Assembly: GCA_022822125.1 (NCBI GenBank)
Contig: JAJECF010000010.1
Coordinates: 1 to 19,163, forward strand
Length of the DNA stretch: 19,163 nt
Direction: 5' to 3'
Source: Alphaproteobacteria bacterium
GTDB lineage: Bacteria; Pseudomonadota; Alphaproteobacteria; Bin95
Numbering within the stretch: position 1 is the stretch's first letter; every line of letters begins with the position of its first letter. The notes under the pieces were generated by a model. That model was given only the letters and a program-made list of their open reading frames with translations. It made no database searches and had not been told where the DNA came from. Made by a program: the position numbers and the translations under genes. Positions 1 through 6,615 of this stretch are shown piece by piece.

Positions 1-138
1 CCTCGCCAGCTTCGCATGGCGGTACAACCGGCGCTTCCAGCTCCAGACCATGATCCCGCGCTTCGTCCATAGCGCCGCTCGTACCCAGCCCATCCCCTAC
101 CGAAATCTCATCGCTGGATGAATCTCAGGGATAAGTAG
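1..138 (+). mobile_element. Right end of an IS1595-like insertion sequence (partial)
   Basis: The segment holds the 3' end of a transposase gene followed by about 17 nt of terminal sequence ending in GGGATAAGTAG. Immediately beyond it, reading on the minus strand, hsdS coding sequence starts (Phe80 codon at 139-141). The insertion point is placed where hsdS stops resembling HsdS proteins and begins to read the reverse complement of the transposase gene. The 8 bases after the junction (AAATCGTT, 139-146) would be the target duplication if this is IS1595 family, but the other copy is outside the window. The left part of the element is missing, so family and boundary are inferred from the transposase tail. 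Confidence 0.6.
2..121 (+). CDS. Transposase C-terminal fragment, IS1595-like (5' end outside window)
   Basis: Read from base 2, the frame is open for 39 codons and ends at TGA 119-121. The peptide contains FAWRYNRRF, then MIPRF, then IPYRNLIAG at the C-terminus. IS1595-family (ISXO2-like DDE) transposases end in just this way, with a W-R-Y-N-R-R-F motif followed by a short tail ending in PMPYR-like residues. The catalytic residues would lie upstream and are not visible, so activity cannot be judged. The gene runs towards hsdM and convergent with hsdS, whose coding sequence it interrupts. Confidence 0.65.
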   Translation, partial: LASFAWRYNRRFQLQTMIPRFVHSAARTQPIPYRNLIAG

Positions 139-378
139 AAATCGTTTTAACTGACTGTCGGGCACAACATCTTGATCCGACAGATTGAGTCGCCCTGTCC
201 AGCTCTCAACGTGCTCCAACGCGATATAGAGCTCATCAGTCCCCTGTTCAGCGGAATTCTCAGCGACATTGGTAACGGAAGATTTCATACGTTCGACAGT
301 CCAATGCAACGGCACCTCGCCCAGCCACTCAACGACTGAGGGTTTCGTCGCGGAGTAAGGTTTGAGGTTGCCGATCAT
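97..378 (-). pseudogene. hsdS: HsdS, type I restriction-modification specificity subunit, truncated by IS
   Basis: The start is ATG at 378, overlapping the hsdM stop by 4 nt (ATGA), the usual coupling of hsdM and hsdS. Residues 13-30 (around P-S-V-V-E-W-L-G-E-V-P-L-H-W) are the classic opening of an HsdS target-recognition domain, and S-Q-L-K-R-F at 75-80 normally leads into the G-K-L-R-P-Y-L motif. After Phe80 the frame runs into the IS end and stops at 97-99, giving 93 codons. HsdS proteins are usually about 400 aa. The fragment has only part of the first recognition domain and should not give sequence-specific binding. This stretch is clearly lower in GC than hsdM, as is common for specificity genes. 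The rest of hsdS may lie on the far side of the IS. Confidence 0.85.
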
Positions 379-2357
379 GGTGTCGCCACACCAATTATTT
401 CGCCGAGCAATCCCTCCGATTCCGTCTCCAGCGCGAGGATGTCGGTTCGAATCTCCTCCAAGGTGCGCATTGGTTGCGGCTTGTAGAAATAGCGGTTGAA
501 GCTGATCTCGTAGCCGGTCTTCACGCTGTCCTCCCGATACCAGGCGTCGCCGGCATAGGGCAGAACTTCGCGGTGTAGGAAGGCTTCGATGCCGCCGTCT
601 TCCTGCAGGGGTATCTGTTCGGTGTCGCGCAGTTCGGTATCAGGCTCATACTCGACCACGGCGGGCTTGCCGTCCACCACCGTCTCGAACAGGCCGCGCA
701 GCGGGTCGGGCTCCGTCCCCCGCCTGTGAATCCGCCGGATGACGGGCGGGGCGTCCTCGCTCCGCGTGCCGTGCTCCTTGAGCAGCTTGATCTCGGACGC
801 CTTGTAAGCAAGACCCGGATCGATGCCCTCGATGCGCAAGGGCCGCTCGACCGTGACCTTCCGGTAGCCGAAGGCGGCGTTGTCGAAAATCCTGCTCTGC
901 TCGCTCTCCTCGAAGGCGAGGAAGGCCTCGCATATGCGGGCGATGTCGTCCTCGCCGAGTTCGCAATTCTTCTTGCCGAGGTTCTTGCGCAGCGGCCGGT
1001 GCCAGCCGGTGGCGTCGATCAGCTGCACCTTGCCTTTGCGGTGCGCCGGCTTGCGGTTGGTCAGTACCCACACATAGGTAGCGATGCCGGTGTTGTAGAA
1101 CATGTTGAGCGGCAGGGCGACGATGGCCTCCAACCAGTCGCTCTCGATGATCCAGCGCCGGATGTTGCTCTCGCCCTGGCCGGCGTCGCCGGTGAACAGC
1201 GAACTGCCGTTATGCACCTCGGCGATGCGGCTGCCGAGCGGGGTATTCTGCTTCATCTTCGAGAGCTTGTTGGCGAGGAACAGCATCTGGCCGTCGCTCA
1301 CGCGGGTGACCAGCGAGAATTCCGGATCCCCGCCATGCTCGATTGCGAAGCGCGGGTCGCGCATATCCTTCTTGCCGCCCATGCGCTCCAGATCGGTCTT
1401 CCAGCTCTTGCCGTAAGGCGGGTTCGACAGCATGAAATCGAATTCGCGCGACGGGAAGGCGTCGTTGGAGAGCGTCGAATGCTCCGGCCCGCCCACGATA
1501 TTGTCGGCCGCCTCGCCCTCGCCTTTGAGCAAGAGGTCAGCCTTGCAGATCGCGTAGGTCTCGGCGTTGATCTCCTGGCCGAAGAGGTGGGTGGAGACCT
1601 GCTTGCCGCGCTCGGCAGCGAGCTCCTGCAAGGTCTCCTCGGCCACGGTCAGCATGCCGCCCGTGCCGCAGGCGCCGTCATAGAGCAGGTAGGTGCCGGA
1701 CTCGATCCGGTCGGCGACGGGCAGGAAGACGAGCTTCGCCATCAGCCGCACGGCGTCGCGCGGGGTCCAGTGCTCGCCCGCCTCCTCGTTGTTCTCCTCG
1801 TTGAAGCGGCGCACCAGCTCCTCGAAGATCGTGCCCATGCCGTGATTGTCGAGGCCGGGATGGCGGACCGTGCCGTCGGTGTTCATCACCGGCTCGGGGC
1901 CGAGGTTGATGTCCGGCGAGGCGAGCTTCTCGATCAGCGTGCCGAGCGCGTCCGCCCTGGAGAGGCGCGATATCTGGTTGCGGAACTCGAAACTGTCGAG
2001 GATGTCCTGCACATTGGGCGAGAATCCGTCCAGCCATGCCTCGAAATCCGCCCTGAGTTGCTGCGGATTGGAGCGGGCGCGCAGGTCGCGCAGGGTAAAG
2101 GGCGAGGCATTGTAGAAGGCCTGCCCCGCCGCCTGGCGCAGCGCCGCGTCCTGCTCCACGATTTCCGCCGCATCGAGCACGGCCTTCATGTCGAGAACGG
2201 CCTTCTTGCCGTCCTCCAGCACCGCATCCAGCCGGCGCAGCACCGTCATCGGCAGGATCACGTCGCGGTATTTGCCGCGCACATAGAGGTCGCGCAGCAC
2301 ATCGTCCGCGATGCCCCAGATATAGTTCGCGATCCAGTTCAGGTCGCCGTTGCTCAT
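375..2357 (-). CDS. hsdM: HsdM, type I restriction-modification N6-adenine DNA methyltransferase
   Basis: It would transfer a methyl group from SAM to adenine within the sequence chosen by HsdS, in an M2S methylase or R2M2S complex. The protein is 660 aa from the preferred ATG at 2357 (MSNGDLNWIANYIWG). An upstream in-frame ATG at 2417 would add 20 residues of low-complexity sequence that do not look like HsdM. An N-terminal helical domain (about 1-165) precedes the catalytic domain, with the SAM motif DGACGTGG at 227-234 and the catalytic NPPYG at 312-316. The C-terminal third belongs to the longer HsdM subfamily of about 650-700 aa. The gene looks intact. It is followed by a 4-nt overlap with hsdS, which is broken, and no hsdR is in the window, so the enzyme may lack a specificity partner. 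Confidence 0.93.
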   Translation of the reverse strand: MSNGDLNWIANYIWGIADDVLRDLYVRGKYRDVILPMTVLRRLDAVLEDGKKAVLDMKAVLDAAEIVEQDAALRQAAGQAFYNASPFTLRDLRARSNPQQLRADFEAWLDGFSPNVQDILDSFEFRNQISRLSRADALGTLIEKLASPDINLGPEPVMNTDGTVRHPGLDNHGMGTIFEELVRRFNEENNEEAGEHWTPRDAVRLMAKLVFLPVADRIESGTYLLYDGACGTGGMLTVAEETLQELAAERGKQVSTHLFGQEINAETYAICKADLLLKGEGEAADNIVGGPEHSTLSNDAFPSREFDFMLSNPPYGKSWKTDLERMGGKKDMRDPRFAIEHGGDPEFSLVTRVSDGQMLFLANKLSKMKQNTPLGSRIAEVHNGSSLFTGDAGQGESNIRRWIIESDWLEAIVALPLNMFYNTGIATYVWVLTNRKPAHRKGKVQLIDATGWHRPLRKNLGKKNCELGEDDIARICEAFLAFEESEQSRIFDNAAFGYRKVTVERPLRIEGIDPGLAYKASEIKLLKEHGTRSEDAPPVIRRIHRRGTEPDPLRGLFETVVDGKPAVVEYEPDTELRDTEQIPLQEDGGIEAFLHREVLPYAGDAWYREDSVKTGYEISFNRYFYKPQPMRTLEEIRTDILALETESEGLLGEIIGVATP

Positions 2358-2436
2358 ACTGCGTCCGCTTCTCCGTTCCGCCGCTGCGGCGGTTTCGGGC
2401 TGTCCTGCGCCTAGCACATCATAAGCGACGCTTGAA

Positions 2437-2484
2437 GCGGGGGCTTGCCCCGCCGTCCCGGACTATCGAGCGGAGTCGAGTGTC
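2437..2484. repeat. Two adjacent GC-rich hairpins upstream of hsdM
   Basis: GCGGGG at 2437-2442 pairs with CCCCGC at 2448-2453 around a 5-nt loop. A second, imperfect hairpin follows, with GACTATCGA at 2461-2469 against TCGAGTGTC at 2476-2484. Neither has a T-run, so a rho-independent terminator is not supported. Both look like small dispersed palindromes of the kind seen between genes in GC-rich alphaproteobacteria. The rest of 2358-2718 holds the helix-turn-helix remnant listed separately, and I see nothing else there. Confidence 0.35.
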
Positions 2485-2692
2485 AGCCCTGCCGCCCCGC
2501 GAGGCGCTGCCGGCGTTGCAGGCCGTGGCGTTTCAGGAAGCGTTTCACCGCGGCGTCGCCGACGGTGAGGCCCCTGGCGGCGAGCGCCCGCTGCAAGGCC
2601 GGGACGGTGATGGCCGGGCGCCGCTTCAGGATGCGGAACACGCGGGCGCGCTCCTCCTCGATCCGCGACCGCCGGCCCCTTACTCCCTCGCA
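2483..2692 (-). pseudogene. Short helix-turn-helix-like remnant, possibly from a transposase
   Basis: Up to 70 codons are open and end in TGA at 2483-2485. There is no ATG; the only plausible start is GTG at 2641, giving 52 aa. The peptide reads as two helical blocks: R-V-F-R-I-L-K-R-R-P-A-I-T-V-P-A-L-Q-R-A, then a loop G-L-T-V-G-D-A-A, then V-K-R-F-L-K-R-H-G-L. This resembles the N-terminal DNA-binding region of IS630-type transposases, where a 'G-x-x-V-x-x-x-T-V-x-R-F-L-R-R-H-G-L' pattern is usual. No catalytic DDE domain follows, so if real it is a leftover. It could also be a tiny regulator or chance reading of GC-rich DNA. Confidence 0.3.
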
Positions 2693-2718
2693 AGCGGAGG
2701 GGGAGAAAGGCCGCCCGC

Positions 2719-3210
2719 TCAGCCCCCTGCCGCCCGCCGATACAGCCGATACCGGCCCGGCGCCACCCCCTCCGGCAGCGGCTCTTCCGTCCAGCCGGGG
2801 AGCGGCATGGGCTGGTCGCTGGCGAGGATGGCGCCGGGGGTTGTCACGCGGGGGAGGAAGGGGGCGAGGGCTGCGGCGAGCGCCAGCGAGGCGGCCTTGT
2901 CGCCGGTGCCGATGTCGGCGTGGACGAGGGCTGCGGGGGCGGGCAGGCGGACATGCGGGAGCGTGTCGAGGAAGTCGCCGATAATGAGGCGGTCTTGGGG
3001 CGGCGTGCAGTCCGGATGGGCGGCGGGCCGGCGCTCGAACACGAAGATGTCCCTATCGGGCAGGCGGGCGCGGAGATGGTCGTAGCTGCGCCCGTTGCCG
3101 AGGCCCAGCTCCAGCACCGGGCCGGGCAGGCCGCGCACCAGTTCCGCCGCCCGGTCGAGGCAGGCGCGCTGCGCCATGAGGCGGCGGATGGCGCTGTCGA
3201 GCCGCGTCAT
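2719..3210 (-). CDS. Class I SAM-dependent methyltransferase, small (Methyltransf_17-like)
   Basis: The 163-aa protein has the Rossmann SAM-binding motif VLELGLGNGRSYDHL at 32-46, an acidic position after strand 2 (F-E-R at 58-60), and a strand-4 region with H-A-D-I-G-T-G-D at 97-104. The N-terminus (R-L-D-S-A-I-R-R-L-M-A-Q-R) and compact length match a family of putative methyltransferases found mainly in alphaproteobacteria (to my recollection Pfam PF12692). The substrate is unknown. It starts at ATG 3210 and lies 131 nt downstream of the cyclic-nucleotide-binding gene on the same strand, with a hairpin between them, so co-transcription is uncertain. The product lacks a membrane segment or signal peptide and should be cytoplasmic. 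Confidence 0.8.
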   Translation of the reverse strand: MTRLDSAIRRLMAQRACLDRAAELVRGLPGPVLELGLGNGRSYDHLRARLPDRDIFVFERRPAAHPDCTPPQDRLIIGDFLDTLPHVRLPAPAALVHADIGTGDKAASLALAAALAPFLPRVTTPGAILASDQPMPLPGWTEEPLPEGVAPGRYRLYRRAAGG

Positions 3211-3246
3211 GCCCGGGCGGTCCGCACCCCTCCGGCCGCCGCGCCC

Positions 3247-3274
3247 CGTCCGCCCCCGCGAAGGCGGGGCGACG
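3247..3274. terminator. GC-rich hairpin downstream of the cyclic-nucleotide-binding gene
   Basis: CGTC-GCCCC-GC on the left pairs with GC-GGGGC-GACG on the right, with two bulged C residues and a GAAG-type loop. It lies about 70 nt after the stop of the cyclic-nucleotide-binding gene on the minus strand. There is no T-run, so it may be a dispersed palindrome rather than a true terminator. Nothing else is visible in 3211-3341. Confidence 0.3.
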
Positions 3275-3341
3275 GTTTGGGGCCGGCGGGGGAAGGGCCG
3301 TCCGGCGATCTATGCGGGTTCCGGTCCACGCGTCCCCCCGC

Positions 3342-3800
3342 TCACCCCGCGGCCAGCTTTGCGCGCGCTTCGCGGAGGTCCGCCGTCGTGCGGTCGAGGC
3401 GCTGGGCGAGCTCGCGCATGATCTCGACCGCCATTTGCGGGAACTCCGCCACCAGGCGGAAGAACAGCTCCTTGGAGATGCGCAGCGCCGTCATCGCTTC
3501 CGTCGTGCGCACTGTGGCGGTCCTCGGCACGTCGATCAGGATCGCGATCTCGCCGACAATGTCGTTCCTGCCGAGATCGGCCACCTTGAGCGGGCCCTGC
3601 GGCGTGTCCACCAGCACCTCGGCCGCGCCCTCCAGCACGATATAGGCGGCGTCGCCGATATCGCCCTCCCGCACCACCAGGTCGCCCGGCTCGAAGCGCA
3701 CACGCTCGCTGGTGAAGGCGAGCAGGCGCAGCTTCGACGCCTCGATGCGCTGGAACAGCGGGATGGCGCGGAGCGCCTCGACTTCTTCGTTCAGCGCCAT
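3342..3800 (-). CDS. Stand-alone cyclic-nucleotide-binding-domain protein
   Basis: The 152-aa protein consists of one CRP/PKA-type beta-roll and nothing else. The F-E-P-G-D-L-V-V-R-E-G-D strand pair is at 36-47. The phosphate-binding cassette is at 83-95, with Gly83, Glu84 and the phosphate-contacting Arg93 in place (G-E-I-A-I-L then P-R-T-A-T-V), so cAMP or cGMP binding is plausible. A helical tail at 120-150 follows, but there is no helix-turn-helix, so it is not a classic Crp regulator. The start (ATG 3800) is 13 nt after the stop of the large ABC gene, so the two are almost certainly one transcript. The likely role is a ligand-sensing partner of the ABC protein, which is an inference from position. 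Confidence 0.85.
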   Translation of the reverse strand: MALNEEVEALRAIPLFQRIEASKLRLLAFTSERVRFEPGDLVVREGDIGDAAYIVLEGAAEVLVDTPQGPLKVADLGRNDIVGEIAILIDVPRTATVRTTEAMTALRISKELFFRLVAEFPQMAVEIMRELAQRLDRTTADLREARAKLAAG

Positions 3801-3813
3801 GGTCCGTTCCTCC

Positions 3814-6459
3814 TCATGACTGCCGCAGGAGCCGGGCGAGCGGGCCGCCGGCTTCCTTCAACTTCTCCCAGGCGCCGTCCTCGACCGTGCGCCCGTCCTC
3901 AACGACGACGGTGCGCGGGAAGCCCTCCGCCAGCTCCGGCGATTCCAGCACCCAGACGATGCCGCGCCCCTCCATCGCCGTGCGGGCCGCGAGGAAAAGC
4001 ATCCGGCGCGCCACGCGCTCGATGCCGGCGGTCGCCATGTTGACCACCAGGAGCGCCGGGCGCTTGAGCAGCGCGCGGGCGAAGGCGAGCTTCTGGCGCT
4101 GGGTCTGGGTGAGGCGGCTGCCGCCGATGCCGACCTCGAAGGCGAGCCCCGCCTCCATCACCGCATCGCGCAGGCCCACCTCGTCCACGACCTCGCCGAG
4201 CAGCGCGCTCACCCGCGCCGCGCCATGCGCCTGGCCGTGGCGGAGGCGCCCGAAGAGGATGTTGTCCTGGAGGCTCGCGCGCGCCGCGTAGCGGTCCGCC
4301 TCGAAGAACTCGACCGAGGCGCGGTCGGCCTCCGGCAGGCGCTCGCGGAAGAGGCGGCGCGCCGTGAGCAGGTCGCGGCGGATGCCGTCGTCGATAAGGC
4401 CGAGGCGGTGGCGCTCCGGGATCAGCAGGAAGGGCAGGCCGAGCAGCCGCTCGCGCTCCTCCCCCTCCAGCCCCTCCAGCCCCAGCCGGTCGGCGCGCGC
4501 GGCGATGGCGCGGAAGTCGGGCAGGTCGTCGGCGTCGATGAAGCTGAACTGCTGGAAGAGCTCGTGGCCGGGGTCGATGTCGGCGAACAGCTCCACCATG
4601 ATTTTCGCCGCCTGGAGGCCGATGCCCTCCAGCCGCTCCAGCAGGCCGGCGTCGGCCAGCACGCTGCGCACAAAGGCGTGGCCCGCCAGGTTCTCCACCG
4701 CGAAGGCCGGGCCGATGGGCGCGCCGAACAGGAGGTTCTCCGCCAGCGTGGCGTTGACGTTGTAGGCGTCGGCGTCGAAGGGTTCGATGGGCGCGGCGGC
4801 CCCCGGCGCGTCGAGGCGCGAGCGGAGCGCGGCGCGGGCCTCCAGCACGCGCTCGGCAAGGCCGGGATGGGCGTCCGGGTCCACCGCGCCGCGCAGGCCG
4901 AGCGCATAGAGGTCGTCATCGAGCCCGACGGCCGTCAGCACCTCCACCATGCGCCGCGCCATCTCCGCGCCCGGCGCCGCGCCGGCGGCCTCGTAATCCA
5001 CCCAGTCGGCGTCCGGGTCGGCGTCGCTGTTGCCGGTCCGCCGGGCCTCCGCCCGCCGGGCCTCGCGGCCGGCGTCCCCGCCGGGCGCGGCCGGGCGGAG
5101 CGGCCGGTGGCGCAGGCCGAACAGCAGGTTTTCGCGCACGCTCGCATTGAAGAGGCTGGCGCTCGGCCCGACATAGGCCGCCCGGCGCCCGAACGCCGCC
5201 TGGGGCAGATCGGCGAGCGACGCGCCGTCGAGATGCGCCCGCCCGCCGGTGACGACCGCAAGCCGGGCCGCGAGCAGGCCGAGTTCCTCCTTGCCGCCGC
5301 CGCTCGGGCCGACAATGGCGACATGCTCGTCGAGGCCGAGGGAGAAGGTCGCGCCGCGCACGGGCTGGGAAATCTCGTCCTCGGCATAGGCGGCGTTCTC
5401 GAAGGCGAGCCGGCTTCCGGGGCCGAACGCCGGCAGCGCCTCCGGCTCCTCCGCCTGGAGCCGCTCCTCGATCATGCCGGGCGGGTCGAACTGCCGGACG
5501 ACCTGCTCGTATTTGATGCGCGAGTCGGCCTGCTGCTGGTAATAGGCGAGCAGCTCCTTCCAGGGCGCGGACATGTCCTTGTATGCGGCCAGCACGGCCA
5601 CCATGGCGCCGAAGCTGAGGCGCCCCTCGATAATCAGGTAGCCGCCGATGGAGTAGAAGAAGAAGGGCGTCAGCTGCGCCAGGAAATTATTGAGGAATTT
5701 GATGAAGAACTTGCGGCGGAAGATCTCGTAACGGATGTCGTATATGCCGCCCAGGCGGTTGGCGATATCGGCGCGCAGGCGGTTGGAGCCGTCATCGGCA
5801 TGGACAGCCTCCATGGCGGAGATCGATTCGCCGATCCGCTCCGACAGCCGCCGCACATGCTGCACGCGCTGCTTGCTGAGCGCCGTCACCTTCCGTTGCA
5901 GCTTCGGAATCACATACATCTGGAAGGGGTAGAGCGCGAGCGCGGCGAGGCCCAGAACGGGCTCCTGGATCAGCATGAAGGAGCCGATCGTGACCAGTAT
6001 GCCGAGCTGGTAGGCCGGCTGGGCGAGCGCGTCGCCCATGAAGCCCCCGAGGGGCTCCACCTCCTGCGTCACCATCGGGATGATCTCGCCCTGGCCCATG
6101 CGCTTGAAGACCGGCAGCGGGAAGCGCAGCAGGCGCGAATAGAGCTGGTAGCGCAGCCGGCGCAGCAGGCGTTCGCCGAGCCGGCCCTTGCCGGTATTGA
6201 TGACGAATTTGAAGGCGCCGTTCAGCAGCACGAGCGCCAGAAAGGCGCAGCTCAGCACCATCAGATATTCGATCTGCCCCAGCTCCGTCCCGAACACGGA
6301 CCGGGGAAAGCCCTCGCCGCCTATGGCGTCGTTGATGATCCGCTTGGGCAGTTCGAGCGAGGCGTAAAGCACCGGGAAAGACGCCGCCGTGAGCGCAAGC
6401 AGGACGAGCTGCTGCGGCAGGCTGTGGCGGAACACGAAGCCGTAGATCGTCTTTTCCAT
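3814..6459 (-). CDS. ABC exporter-like protein with degenerate, partly triplicated nucleotide-binding domain
   Basis: The 881-aa protein has an N-terminal type I exporter membrane domain (hydrophobic segments near 18-40, 65-88, 150-190 and 255-300), then a C-terminal nucleotide-binding domain (NBD). The NBD motifs are unusual. The Walker A position reads GPSGGGKEE (384-392), keeping Lys390 but with Glu for Ser/Thr. The signature region reads GGSRLTQTQRQK (779-790) instead of LSGGQ. Walker B ends V-V-N-M (805-808) where D-E is expected, and the H-loop position reads V-L-E-S. Walker A and the signature are about 395 residues apart, against roughly 100 in normal exporters, because the E-N-L-L-F-G segment plus its helical follow-up recurs at 443, 574 and 732. 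It may be a substrate-handling or regulatory transporter with weak or no ATP hydrolysis. The gene leads an operon with the cyclic-nucleotide-binding gene and is divergent from the glycosyltransferase operon, suggesting glycan or lipid-linked substrate export. The frame has no break. Confidence 0.85.
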   Translation of the reverse strand: MEKTIYGFVFRHSLPQQLVLLALTAASFPVLYASLELPKRIINDAIGGEGFPRSVFGTELGQIEYLMVLSCAFLALVLLNGAFKFVINTGKGRLGERLLRRLRYQLYSRLLRFPLPVFKRMGQGEIIPMVTQEVEPLGGFMGDALAQPAYQLGILVTIGSFMLIQEPVLGLAALALYPFQMYVIPKLQRKVTALSKQRVQHVRRLSERIGESISAMEAVHADDGSNRLRADIANRLGGIYDIRYEIFRRKFFIKFLNNFLAQLTPFFFYSIGGYLIIEGRLSFGAMVAVLAAYKDMSAPWKELLAYYQQQADSRIKYEQVVRQFDPPGMIEERLQAEEPEALPAFGPGSRLAFENAAYAEDEISQPVRGATFSLGLDEHVAIVGPSGGGKEELGLLAARLAVVTGGRAHLDGASLADLPQAAFGRRAAYVGPSASLFNASVRENLLFGLRHRPLRPAAPGGDAGREARRAEARRTGNSDADPDADWVDYEAAGAAPGAEMARRMVEVLTAVGLDDDLYALGLRGAVDPDAHPGLAERVLEARAALRSRLDAPGAAAPIEPFDADAYNVNATLAENLLFGAPIGPAFAVENLAGHAFVRSVLADAGLLERLEGIGLQAAKIMVELFADIDPGHELFQQFSFIDADDLPDFRAIAARADRLGLEGLEGEERERLLGLPFLLIPERHRLGLIDDGIRRDLLTARRLFRERLPEADRASVEFFEADRYAARASLQDNILFGRLRHGQAHGAARVSALLGEVVDEVGLRDAVMEAGLAFEVGIGGSRLTQTQRQKLAFARALLKRPALLVVNMATAGIERVARRMLFLAARTAMEGRGIVWVLESPELAEGFPRTVVVEDGRTVEDGAWEKLKEAGGPLARLLRQS

Positions 6460-6615
6460 GCCGGCTGGCCCCCGCGCCTCGACCGAGCCCGCATCATGGG
6501 CCTATAGGACGCAATTGAAAGTCCGGAGTTGCGGCACGACATGTCGGCAAGGCGCCGCCAGAAGGCGGCCGGGCGCGCTTTCGCGCCGAACGGGAGATAT
6601 GCGATAGTCGGGGCC
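6460..6615. promoter_or_regulatory. Divergent intergenic region between ABC gene and glycosyltransferase operon
   Basis: The 156-bp gap separates two gene starts facing away from each other, so both promoters should be here. It contains the only relatively A/T-containing stretch of the neighbourhood, around 6497-6525 (CCTATAGGA, then CAATTGAAAG). CCTATAGG at 6498-6505 is a perfect 8-bp palindrome. I cannot assign -35 and -10 boxes with confidence, and the operator, if any, is unknown. Confidence 0.45.

Noticed and set aside
726..2414. 562-codon open frame opposite hsdM
   Set aside because: It is a mirror of the hsdM reading frame. HsdM motifs on the minus strand are unmistakable.
2437..2484. 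Rho-independent terminator
   Set aside because: The hairpins lack a following T-run on either strand.
4225..6507. 760-codon open frame on the plus strand, opposite the ABC gene
   Set aside because: It is an antisense reading of GC-rich coding DNA with biased composition (A, E, G, R, L) and no family motif. The minus-strand ABC protein explains the region.
6529..6615. Earlier start (ATG 6529) for the first glycosyltransferase
   Set aside because: The extra 29 residues are unlike the family, whose proteins begin directly with the strand before G-H-L-R-R.
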